Shown here one piece after another: positions 1-5,871 of a DNA stretch of 5,893 nt. Source of the DNA: Chitinophagaceae bacterium UBA3961. GTDB taxonomy: Bacteria > Bacteroidota > Bacteroidia > Chitinophagales > Chitinophagaceae. The first letter of the stretch is position 1, and the number at the start of each line of letters is the position of its first letter. The notes under the pieces are model-generated. The model saw nothing but the letters and a program-made list of their open reading frames with translations. It was not told where the DNA came from and ran no database searches. The position numbers and the translations under genes are program-made. The stretch lies in the NCBI GenBank assembly GCA_002385265.1, contig DGDD01000255.1, positions 1 through 5,893 on the forward strand. Direction: 5' to 3'.

Positions 1-381
1 ATAAGACGAGCCTTCTTTATAAAAATGATATACTTCGGTGGTAGCACCTTCATAAATTATAATCAGCAGCAGTTCGTCCTTGTTAAGTCGAAGTGGCAAC
101 ACTTCGCCACCGCTTTGCTTCGTTGAAATTTCTTTGTCCCTACTATCACCAAATACTAAGTCGATTGATTGATTGTCTTTTGCTATTAAGCGAACACTAC
201 CTGAAGATATTTTATCAGATTTCCAGCCTCCCATTCCCTTCATTGCCGGATCAGTCTCAATGTAATATGCGTAACCGCTCATTGAACCACAATCAGCTAA
301 TATCTTGCTTTCTGCATTTGCTTTATCATGAGAAGCTAATAAAAAAAGCGACAATAAAATGCATAAATATATTTTCATCAT
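1..381 (-). CDS. Small exported protein of unknown function (3' end beyond window)
   Basis: The frame is open for 127 codons from the tandem ATG ATG at 381/378 to the window edge, with no stop, so the C-terminus is missing. The N-terminus has the form of a Sec signal peptide: MMK, a hydrophobic core (IYLCILLSLFLLA), then a short polar stretch ending in A-N-A at residues 21-23, which suggests cleavage before Glu24. There is no lipobox. The mature part begins with a region around DCGSMSGYAYY (residues 30-40, one Cys), followed by a Gly/Trp segment near residue 53 and alternating polar/hydrophobic stretches that look like beta strands. A GGAA about 7 bases before the first ATG is a plausible weak ribosome site. 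It starts 30 bp after the integrase stop on the same strand, so it may be co-transcribed with it or be the first cargo gene of the element. I do not recognise a named family. A soluble periplasmic or secreted protein is the most that can be inferred. Confidence 0.72.
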   Translation of the reverse strand, partial: MMKIYLCILLSLFLLASHDKANAESKILADCGSMSGYAYYIETDPAMKGMGGWKSDKISSGSVRLIAKDNQSIDLVFGDSRDKEISTKQSGGEVLPLRLNKDELLLIIIYEGATTEVYHFYKEGSSY

Positions 382-411
382 GATAGTTTCCGTGGCTAGG
401 TATTGAGGTAT

Positions 412-1608
412 TTATCCTTTATAAGCTGTTACATATACATTATCAATATAATCAGCAAAAGCTTGCATCATTTCAATCCTTTGAGGAAGAAATTGCGCTC
501 TGTCGTAAGCTCTATCAACACTATTTTTAGGAACGTGAGCAAGTTGGCGGTCCGCAATCTCATGAGAGTATCCAAGCTTTTCTTTAAGAAGACCAAGTGC
601 GAGTGACCGAAAGCCGTGTCCAGTCATCCTGCCAATATACCCCATTCGTTTGATAGCTACTAAGATCGTATTTTTACTCATTGGCTTCCTCGGTCGGGAA
701 TAGCTTGGGAACAGATACTCGCTATTGCGATTCATTTCCATCATTTCTTTAACTATTTTCATCGATTGGCGCGATAGGGGAACCATATGTGGGACGCGTG
801 TTTTCATCCGCTCTGCGGGAATAATCCACATTTTATTTTCTAAATCAAATTCTGTCCTCTTCGCATCTATCATTTCACCTGTTCGGACAAATGTTAGCAT
901 AAGAAGCTGAAGCGCTAGAAAAGTTTGTCTGGCCATCCTGTCCCGATGATCGTGAATCTTCAATAAAAAAGATGGAAATTTATCAACAGATATAGCCGCG
1001 TAATGGCCTTTTCTAAACTTTCTCAGTGCAGATTCTAGTCCATATGTAGGGTCTGTCTCATTTCTTCCCGTTGCTATTCCATACTTGAAAACATGACTGC
1101 ATAAAGCCTTTACCCGTCTTGTTGTTTCAGGTGACTTTATTTCGATTTTTTGTAGGCATGACAAAACCATGGTTGGTTTAATCTGTTTAATTGGCAAATC
1201 ACCAATTTCTTTAAAAGCATATTGATTTAGTCTATATCGAACCGACTGCATATAACGAGGGGTCCATTGATTTATTTGCTTTGATAACCACTCCTCTGCA
1301 ATACTTTTGAAAGTAGCGTCCGCATTGAATTTCTTAGAGATAGCTTCTTCCATGGAGTGTAATGAAGGAGCAATTCCTCGCAATGCAGCAGTTTTCGCTT
1401 GAAGAGCTTTTTGACGGGCCTCTGCTAAAGATATAGCCGGATAACGTCCATGCGAAATTCTATGCTCAGTCCCTTCGAATCGAATCTTTTGACGCCAAGA
1501 TTTTGTTCCAGTTGGCAGCACTTCTAGGAAAAGCCCCTCCTGGTCGAACAATCTGTAAGTCTTTTCAGCTTTTTTCGCTTTTGAACATTGAGTATCGGTT
1601 AGAGGCAC
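412..1608 (-). CDS. int: P4-type tyrosine integrase (site-specific recombinase)
   Basis: This 398-residue protein is a full-length tyrosine recombinase of the phage P4/genomic-island class, which usually inserts elements into tRNA 3' ends. Residues 1-80 match the DUF4102 arm-type DNA-binding domain (MPLTDT start; SWRQKIRFEG near 37-46; LAEAR near 61-65). Residues about 95-185 form the core-binding SAM-like domain, and about 205-385 the catalytic domain. All catalytic residues are visible: Arg242 (FVRTGE), Lys269 (MKTR), His331 and Arg334 (HGFR), His358 (QLAH) and the nucleophile Tyr368 (AYDRA). Length is normal for the family and the frame is intact, so the enzyme is probably active. The start is GTG, chosen because AGGAG lies 7 bases upstream and MPLTDT is the usual family N-terminus. 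A tRNA 3'-end fragment lies about 210 bp upstream in the same orientation, the usual spacing between an island's att site and its integrase. Confidence 0.95.
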   Translation of the reverse strand: MPLTDTQCSKAKKAEKTYRLFDQEGLFLEVLPTGTKSWRQKIRFEGTEHRISHGRYPAISLAEARQKALQAKTAALRGIAPSLHSMEEAISKKFNADATFKSIAEEWLSKQINQWTPRYMQSVRYRLNQYAFKEIGDLPIKQIKPTMVLSCLQKIEIKSPETTRRVKALCSHVFKYGIATGRNETDPTYGLESALRKFRKGHYAAISVDKFPSFLLKIHDHRDRMARQTFLALQLLMLTFVRTGEMIDAKRTEFDLENKMWIIPAERMKTRVPHMVPLSRQSMKIVKEMMEMNRNSEYLFPSYSRPRKPMSKNTILVAIKRMGYIGRMTGHGFRSLALGLLKEKLGYSHEIADRQLAHVPKNSVDRAYDRAQFLPQRIEMMQAFADYIDNVYVTAYKG

Positions 1609-1615
1609 CAGAATT

Positions 1616-1620
1616 CTCCT
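1616..1620 (-). promoter_or_regulatory. Strong ribosome binding site of the integrase
   Basis: AGGAG on the minus strand sits 7 bases before the GTG at 1608. It is the best Shine-Dalgarno sequence in the window and settles the choice of a GTG start for the integrase. Confidence 0.85.
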
Positions 1621-1631
1621 TTATTTTCAGT

Positions 1632-1642
1632 TTGTTGAACAA
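1632..1642. promoter_or_regulatory. Operator-like palindrome upstream of int
   Basis: TTGTTGAACAA is an inverted repeat with 5-bp arms and one central base. It lies 24 bp upstream of the integrase GTG and overlaps an AAGCTT at 1641-1646. The position would suit autorepression or binding of an excisionase-type regulator, but neither protein is visible in the window and the site is short enough to be chance. Confidence 0.3.
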
Positions 1643-1648
1643 GCTTTA

Positions 1649-1697
1649 GGGATAAAGTTCTTATGTGAATGCGGGGTTTTATCCCACTTTTATCCCA
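1649..1697. repeat. TTTATCCC-type repeats, candidate integrase arm sites
   Basis: Two direct copies of TTTTATCCCA stand at 1677-1686 and 1688-1697, 11 bp apart, about one helical turn. An inverted copy of the core (GGGATAAA) is at 1649-1656, and a related ATATCCCTA is on the far side of the tRNA fragment at 1912-1919. Integrases with an N-terminal arm-binding domain are known to bind short repeats flanking the core site. Position between int and the putative core fits, but the assignment is inferred from repetition and location only. Confidence 0.45.
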
Positions 1698-1761
1698 AAA
1701 ATCTGTTATTGCGGGTTCAAACGGGGAAATCGGCAATAAGATGAGAATGCCAAGAAACGCT

Positions 1762-1783
1762 TGCAAAACTTGTGTTTTTTGCA
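1762..1783. repeat. Imperfect hairpin
   Basis: TGCAAAAC, a 4-base spacer (TTGT), and GTTTTTTGCA form an inverted repeat with two extra T residues in the right arm. It lies between the candidate arm repeats and the tRNA-end fragment. It could be a protein-binding site or a weak terminator; nothing in the sequence decides between them. Confidence 0.3.
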
Positions 1784-1820
1784 GTTCAATAAGATCAAAT
1801 AAGGGCGGTAAATAATACAA

Positions 1821-1848
1821 TGGTGGCCCGAGCCGACTCTGAATTGGA
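1821..1848 (-). other. tRNA 3'-end fragment, probable attachment-site core
   Basis: On the minus strand the sequence ends TCGGCTCGGGCCACCA, which reads as the 3' half of a T-stem (TCGGC), the 3' acceptor strand (TCGGGCC), discriminator A and an encoded CCA. The preceding 7 bases (TTCAGAG) resemble a T-loop but lack the conserved A58, and the proposed 5' T-stem half (TCCAA) pairs at only three of five positions. Upstream, at 1849-1925, there is no acceptor, D-arm or anticodon arm. It is therefore not a functional tRNA but a copied 3' end, as left where an integrase uses a tRNA gene as its target. The same-strand integrase begins 213 bp downstream. The donor tRNA would have a 5' acceptor strand of GGCCCGA; I cannot assign its isotype. 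Confidence 0.55.
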
Positions 1849-1877
1849 GATATTAAATAATTGAATTTAAGAAGCAA

Positions 1878-1923
1878 TCGATAGGTATTTTAATTATATG
1901 TACCCAAATTATATCCCTATCGA
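1878..1923. repeat. Long-spaced inverted repeat with internal direct repeat
   Basis: TCGATAGG (1878-1885) and CCTATCGA (1916-1923) are a perfect 8-bp inverted pair separated by 30 bp. Inside lies a direct repeat AATTATAT at 1892-1899 and 1907-1914, each followed within a few bases by CCC. The structure lies 30 bp from the tRNA-end fragment, on the side away from int. It may be a second set of recombinase or accessory-factor sites, or a weak structure in the 3' region of the ietS transcript. Confidence 0.4.
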
Positions 1924-2042
1924 CAACATAATTTATAACACACTACTTTTTTAAATTAAAGATCTTATTAAAGGCCTTTTTATAATTGAAGTTAGATTTG
2001 ATTTTCAATAAATACTCTTTCTTCAACAATGCCTTTTGGCGA

Positions 2043-4529
2043 CTACGTGGTTATAGTGATAGGTGCGCGTATAATAGTTTCAACCGGAGTATATATATTA
2101 ATGTCTTGCGGCGGCGTAATTAACGAAACAATTAGTGAGTACCTAGTTCGCTTTTCAACATTTCCAAGATGCTTTCTCTCTCTCCACCAACCTAAAACTG
2201 GATAGACAGCAATTTTATTGCAAGTAGCAATTTCTGCAGCAGTACCTTCCCAAATATCAGAATGTGTGGAGCCAAGAACTCTATTATTAGCACCAATAAT
2301 CCATCGATCTGACCCGCTTTTGCCCGTGGCACCTTCGTCTTCTGCCCGAGTGGCTATATTTATACGTTTTAAAAATTCTTCTTTAGTATCATTAACATTA
2401 TTTACGTCGAATCTCAAACCATGAGATGCATATCGATATCGTTCTTTCCAGCCAACCTCCCCGGGGCCTGGCTCAATAAAATAACATAACGTTACACGAA
2501 GTTTAACTGGGGTAGCTCCTAAATTTAGTAATTCGCTTTCTGGCCAAGGTAAATCAAATAAATGCATATCGTTGGCAACTGGACGATTATCATTACCGAA
2601 TTTAAATGGTTGAATTTCTTCTTGCGCCACTAAAGTCAATACACTACTTTGACAATATATAGCCTTTTCAAGATTTGGCACACCAAATCCACAAACCCTC
2701 ATCAGATCTAACACCCCTTTTTTTTGGGAAATGTCAAATCCAAATTGATTTATTATCGATTCAGGCCACTCTGCAGAATGCACCATTAGTCCTTTAACTG
2801 TTTCTGGCCAAATATCTGGATACTGGGCTTTAATTTTTGCAGCCAGCCAAGCTGCTTTTGCAGTTGCAGCACTTGTAGCGCATATAGTATCAAACTGCGA
2901 ATTTTGGATATCTGATGATGTAGTGAGAATGCTTAGATCAGAAAAATTCTCATATAGCCCTCCATCTGGTGCGCGACGAATGTTCCCACCTTCCAGAACA
3001 ATTTCTGGTTTGATTGGCCATTTATTATCCCACAAGCTTGAACAAGTACTGTAGGGCGATAACCCTTTAAGAGGAGCAAGAGCAATATGGCCGGAATAGT
3101 TTGGATCAGAAATGGTGACCTTTTCAGTATAAGCTCCTACAGTCAGAGCGTTCCAAGATTGACCTGGATCTTCAACTGAAGTCAAAAGATTTGAACCAGG
3201 ATAGTTGTTCCATTCTTCAACAGATCCAACATTCCCCGCAGAAACAATAAACAGTCGTCTCTCGCCATCAGCCTGGCCAGATGTAATTGAATCTATTGCT
3301 GCCGACCAAGACGTGGCTTGACCCTTATGATCTATCCGGCGAGAGGTAACTGCACAGCAAAAAATGTGATCACGTCCCGCGGCTTGAATTTCAGCTATAC
3401 TTATCGCTTGTTGTGTGATTGCACCATATAAATCTGGATGATTCTGGCCTCTGGAAGGAAGAATTTTGACAGAACATAATTTGTGAGTAAGTAATACCGG
3501 TGAACTTGATTGTAGAGCCCCCTCTAAATCACCATATAAAGAAACGCCACTCATCATAGTACCATGCCCATTGTCATCACTTACGCCCCACGAAGACTCA
3601 TAAGATGCACAATGAGCGTCCGAAAGACTATTTGAAAGTAATGGGTGTCCGTTATTAACACCTGTATCTAAAATACAAACACTGACATTAGTTTCTCGAA
3701 ACACCAAGCGAGATAAAAGTTCAGTAACCCATTCAACTTGGGAAATGTTTGATTCATTTACCCAAAAACCAGCAGTTTCTCTTGCTTTCCTTAATTCAGC
3801 AATATGTGAGTTTGATTCTATCAGTTGCAATAACTGAGCTCGTGTCGCTTTTATGAGGCATACAATACGCTCTGGGAAGAGCAACACTCTATTAGTAAAT
3901 AAGTCTATCGATAGAATATCACATATTTCTCGTGTTTCATTCAGAACCGTTTCTTCATTTCCTTGAATTGATTTCAGCCAAAGTTCGCAATACGAAGTTT
4001 CTTCATTGTTAGGTATTTGTGTTCGAGAATCAGTCCAAAACGATTCCAAGATAGCGAGGCTCACATCTTCGATACTATTGATTAAGGGCTGGTTCTTAGG
4101 CAAGCCGCTACGCCTATCATTTTCTTCAATATATTTTCTTATCTTATTTAAAAAATAATTTTCCTTGCCGGATGGTATAAAGACCGTTGCAAATGTTTGC
4201 CTAATTCCATGATCGTCAATTTGTTCGCGAATATTCAAAAGTTTTATGCCCGCACGAATGTCTTCCAAACTTTTTGTTACTAGATCACATCCAGGGGCTC
4301 CTTTGAATTCAACGTATAAGCCATTTTTTACCGGCAGAGAAACTGCTGTACGCTCATTTGTGATTGACTGTGCCTGTTGCCAAATTCTTTCAAAGGTCGC
4401 AACAAGTCTAGCACCATGAGATTGTCGATCTCTATCAGGTATCGTTAATTGTGGACCAAACCCCTGCGTTTTATACGTGATGGATTCAGCATTGTTATTT
4501 ATAAAAAGAATTGGAAACTGTTCATTCAT
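2043..4529 (-). CDS. ietS: IetS-like subtilisin-family (S8) serine protease
   Basis: This 828-residue protein is a subtilase with the complete catalytic set: Asp288 (ILDTG), His322 (NGHGTMMSG), oxyanion Asn433 (VSAGN) and Ser553 (ATSAATA). About 280 residues precede the catalytic domain and about 250 follow it. No signal peptide is evident, so it should act in the cytoplasm, unlike most secreted subtilisins. The serine motif is A-T-S-A-A-T-A instead of the classical G-T-S-M-A-x-P. An upstream ATG at 4574 would add 15 residues inside ietA; I prefer the ATG at 4529 because it overlaps the ietA stop and lacks the odd extension. Large cytoplasmic S8 proteases directly after an AAA+ ATPase are the IetS partner of IetAS: the protease is the toxic or effector component and the ATPase restrains it (established for a Ti plasmid, where the pair stabilises the plasmid; also reported as anti-phage). 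Its substrate is not evident here. The frame is intact. Confidence 0.88.
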   Translation of the reverse strand: MNEQFPILFINNNAESITYKTQGFGPQLTIPDRDRQSHGARLVATFERIWQQAQSITNERTAVSLPVKNGLYVEFKGAPGCDLVTKSLEDIRAGIKLLNIREQIDDHGIRQTFATVFIPSGKENYFLNKIRKYIEENDRRSGLPKNQPLINSIEDVSLAILESFWTDSRTQIPNNEETSYCELWLKSIQGNEETVLNETREICDILSIDLFTNRVLLFPERIVCLIKATRAQLLQLIESNSHIAELRKARETAGFWVNESNISQVEWVTELLSRLVFRETNVSVCILDTGVNNGHPLLSNSLSDAHCASYESSWGVSDDNGHGTMMSGVSLYGDLEGALQSSSPVLLTHKLCSVKILPSRGQNHPDLYGAITQQAISIAEIQAAGRDHIFCCAVTSRRIDHKGQATSWSAAIDSITSGQADGERRLFIVSAGNVGSVEEWNNYPGSNLLTSVEDPGQSWNALTVGAYTEKVTISDPNYSGHIALAPLKGLSPYSTCSSLWDNKWPIKPEIVLEGGNIRRAPDGGLYENFSDLSILTTSSDIQNSQFDTICATSAATAKAAWLAAKIKAQYPDIWPETVKGLMVHSAEWPESIINQFGFDISQKKGVLDLMRVCGFGVPNLEKAIYCQSSVLTLVAQEEIQPFKFGNDNRPVANDMHLFDLPWPESELLNLGATPVKLRVTLCYFIEPGPGEVGWKERYRYASHGLRFDVNNVNDTKEEFLKRINIATRAEDEGATGKSGSDRWIIGANNRVLGSTHSDIWEGTAAEIATCNKIAVYPVLGWWRERKHLGNVEKRTRYSLIVSLITPPQDINIYTPVETIIRAPITITT
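4522..4529 (-). promoter_or_regulatory. ATGAATGA overlap coupling ietA and ietS
   Basis: The ietS ATG (4529-4527) and the ietA TGA (4524-4522) share the 8-base ATGAATGA. No good Shine-Dalgarno sequence precedes the ietS start. Translation of the protease is therefore likely to depend on ribosomes finishing ietA, which would tie the amount of effector to the amount of its ATPase partner. Confidence 0.65.
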
Positions 4530-5490
4530 GCTTAGCTTGGGATTTTGCTCGATAAGCTGAAACCTTATCTGCAATCATTTGTGTTAATAATTGTAAGCTA
4601 ACCTTCTCTTTGTCTTCAATTACTATCGTTTTGATCGCATCTAGGCATGCTTGAGTGATTTCTGCATGACTCAATCCATCAAACTTTATTTTATTGACGC
4701 TATATCGTCCTTTATATCGCCCAAGCTTGTTTTCAACAAGCAAAATTGATTCAGCTTTACTGGGCAGATGGTAGTGTATTACATCATCAAATCTACGGAA
4801 CAAGGCTTGGTCTAGTAGTTCCAAATTATTTGTCGCCGAGACTATTAAACTTCGAGATTTATCTTGCTCAATCATTTGCAAAAACGAGTTTAATATTCTA
4901 CGCATTTCGCCGACATCATTTGAGGAAGCTCGTTCACCGCCAATCGCATCAAATTCGTCAAATAAATAAACTCCTTGCCTATCATAGATACTTTCAAAAA
5001 GCTGTCTGAGTTTTATACTAGTCTCACCCATAAACTTTGTAACCAACTTATCCAACATGATTACATAAAGTGGCAACTGTAATTCATGTGCAAAAATTGC
5101 AGCCGTCATTGTTTTGCCAGTTCCAGGGGGGCCTGATAACAAAATTTTTCGTCTATTTTCTAAACCATGCTTCTTAAGTTTTTCTCTTTGCTTAAACTCC
5201 AGCAAAATTCTTTCGATTTTTTGTTTAACCGAATCATCTGAAATTAAATTTGCAAGTTTTTCTTTTGGATTTATTTCTAATACAAACCCATTCAAATCAT
5301 CATTGAAAGGCTTTAATTTAACGACTTTGGCTTTTGAGCCATCAACAAGTTTTTTTATCTCTTCAGCAATAATCATGTGACCTTGCTTTGCTTCATGAGC
5401 AGCAATTTGTAATGCAACCGTCGAAAAACGATTGTTATCATCATCAAAATGAGATTTAATTAAGGTCTTAATTTGATCGGAAGTGGCCAT
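4522..5490 (-). CDS. ietA: IetA-like AAA+ ATPase
   Basis: This 322-residue protein has one AAA+ module after an N-terminal helical region of about 110 residues. Walker A is GPPGTGKT at 120-127, Walker B ends in LFDEFD (Asp178, Glu179), sensor 1 is SATNN with Asn221, and the arginine-finger region is ALFRRFDD with Arg232/Arg233. The C-terminal lid contains GLSHAEITQA (272-281), typical of the classical FtsH/Cdc48-like branch. It should assemble into an ATP-driven ring in the cytoplasm. Size and position directly before a cytoplasmic subtilase identify it as IetA, the antitoxin or regulatory partner of IetS. The ATG at 5490 is the only start that keeps the N-terminal region; no clear Shine-Dalgarno precedes it, so expression may be weak. 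A possible promoter is TTGAAG, 17 bp, TAACTT just upstream, which is a poor match. ietA is first in the operon, so the antitoxin-like component is made before the protease. Confidence 0.88.
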   Translation of the reverse strand: MATSDQIKTLIKSHFDDDNNRFSTVALQIAAHEAKQGHMIIAEEIKKLVDGSKAKVVKLKPFNDDLNGFVLEINPKEKLANLISDDSVKQKIERILLEFKQREKLKKHGLENRRKILLSGPPGTGKTMTAAIFAHELQLPLYVIMLDKLVTKFMGETSIKLRQLFESIYDRQGVYLFDEFDAIGGERASSNDVGEMRRILNSFLQMIEQDKSRSLIVSATNNLELLDQALFRRFDDVIHYHLPSKAESILLVENKLGRYKGRYSVNKIKFDGLSHAEITQACLDAIKTIVIEDKEKVSLQLLTQMIADKVSAYRAKSQAKHE

Positions 5491-5518
5491 AATTTGATTT
5501 CAATCACTAAGTTAAGTA

Positions 5519-5553
5519 AAGCTTGTCTCAACTTCAAAAGCTTTAATAAGCTT
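5519..5553. repeat. AAGCTT motif cluster upstream of ietA
   Basis: AAGCTT occurs at 5519-5524, 5538-5543 and 5548-5553; the last two are 10 bp apart and read AAGCTTTAATAAGCTT. A fourth copy, in the related context AAAAGCTTAATAA, is at 5717-5722. The helical phasing and the location 30-65 bp before the ietA start suggest an operator. AAGCTT also occurs elsewhere in the window, so part of this may reflect base composition. Confidence 0.35.
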
Positions 5554-5594
5554 AAAACTCGTATAATACTAATCATTTATTGTAAAAATTGTAG

Positions 5595-5611
5595 AAAGAA
5601 AATATTTCTTT
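5595..5611. promoter_or_regulatory. 17-bp palindrome upstream of ietA
   Basis: AAAGAAA, a 3-base centre (ATA), and TTTCTTT form a perfect inverted repeat about 105 bp before the ietA start. It has the shape of a homodimeric regulator site, but in such AT-rich DNA chance is a real alternative. No regulator gene is visible nearby. Confidence 0.3.
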
Positions 5612-5748
5612 TATTCCAGCCACATAATTATGAGTTTGTGGAAGAGTTTCTACTAGTATTTGATTTAGTACCTGTCACACTATTAATAAATTTTCTTCAG
5701 ATTAAATAACTATAAAAAGCTTAATAAAAGAATTGTGGCGTTACCGTT

Positions 5749-5768
5749 AGTCAATTTCTGAATTAACT
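5749..5768. repeat. Short inverted repeat (8-bp arms)
   Basis: AGTCAATT, spacer TCTG, AATTAACT pair with one G-T wobble. No T-run follows on either strand, so it is not a canonical terminator. Function unknown. Confidence 0.3.
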
Positions 5769-5779
5769 GAAAACTGCAG

Positions 5780-5795
5780 ATTTACGCTTGTAAAT
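5780..5795. repeat. Short inverted repeat (6-bp arms)
   Basis: ATTTAC, spacer GCTT, GTAAAT is a perfect 6-bp hairpin 35 bp downstream of the terminator of the tRNA-like gene. No T-run follows. Function unknown. Confidence 0.25.
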
Positions 5796-5825
5796 GTCGT
5801 TTGTTGAAGGATTGTTGTAGCAATT

Positions 5826-5860
5826 AAAAAAGCGACTACAACTTTTCGTTATAATCGCTT
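5826..5860 (-). terminator. Rho-independent terminator of the tRNA-like gene
   Basis: On the minus strand AAGCGATTATAAC pairs with GTTGTAGTCGCTT across a GAAAA loop: 13 bp, including two G-U wobbles. It ends in a run of T residues continuing to 5826. It starts 11 bases after the tRNA-like 3' end and matches the layout of a tRNA transcription terminator. It also insulates ietAS from tRNA-operon transcription. Confidence 0.85.
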
Positions 5861-5871
5861 GATTTTCTTCG

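Larger units (their letters stand above)
1609..2042. other. Non-coding recombination-site-like interval between ietS and int
   Basis: This 434-bp gap holds, from left to right, an 11-nt palindrome close to the integrase start, repeated TTTATCCC-type motifs, an imperfect hairpin (1762-1783), a tRNA 3'-end fragment and a long-spaced inverted repeat. No convincing gene is present: an open minus-strand frame (1599-1877) runs straight through the tRNA-like fragment and into the integrase start, so I treat it as chance. After the ietS stop I see AT-rich DNA with short palindromes (for example AAAGGCCTTT near 1970) but no canonical hairpin followed by a U-tract. Transcription from ietS may therefore continue toward the integrase. 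Confidence 0.6.
5491..5825. other. AT-rich non-coding region upstream of ietAS
   Basis: No supported gene lies here. A plus-strand open frame (5473-5709) starts inside ietA without a ribosome site and has low-complexity, AT-driven composition, so I discard it. The region should contain the ietAS promoter. I find no strong sigma-70 match toward ietA; a good TATAAT at 5562-5567 points the wrong way (plus strand) and has no -35 partner. Several short inverted repeats and AAGCTT motifs are listed separately. Confidence 0.55.

Noticed and set aside
93..383. Plus-strand frame antisense to the exported protein gene
   Set aside because: The minus-strand frame has a signal peptide and protein-like composition; the plus-strand frame is its shadow.
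403..910. Plus-strand frames antisense to int (403-606 and 725-910)
   Set aside because: They lie wholly within the well-supported integrase gene or overlap its end and show no domain or ribosome site.
1711..1725. GCGGGTTCAAACGGG, resembling a tRNA T-arm
   Set aside because: The bases after the loop (CGGGG) cannot pair with GCGGG, so no T-stem forms, and no acceptor or anticodon arm is adjacent.
1599..1877. Open minus-strand frame of 92 codons between ietS and int
   Set aside because: It runs through the tRNA 3'-end fragment and repeats, overlaps the integrase start and ribosome site, and has no ribosome site or recognisable domain.
1961..1978. AAAGATCTT/AAAGGCCTTTTT region as an ietS terminator
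   Set aside because: The palindromes have no loop and do not combine into a stable hairpin followed by a U-tract on the minus strand.
5562..5567. TATAAT on the plus strand
   Set aside because: No -35 match is present at 16-18 bp spacing and no plus-strand gene lies downstream; it also points away from ietA.
5473..5709. Open plus-strand frame of 78 codons upstream of ietA
   Set aside because: It starts inside ietA, lacks a Shine-Dalgarno sequence and has composition expected of AT-rich non-coding DNA.
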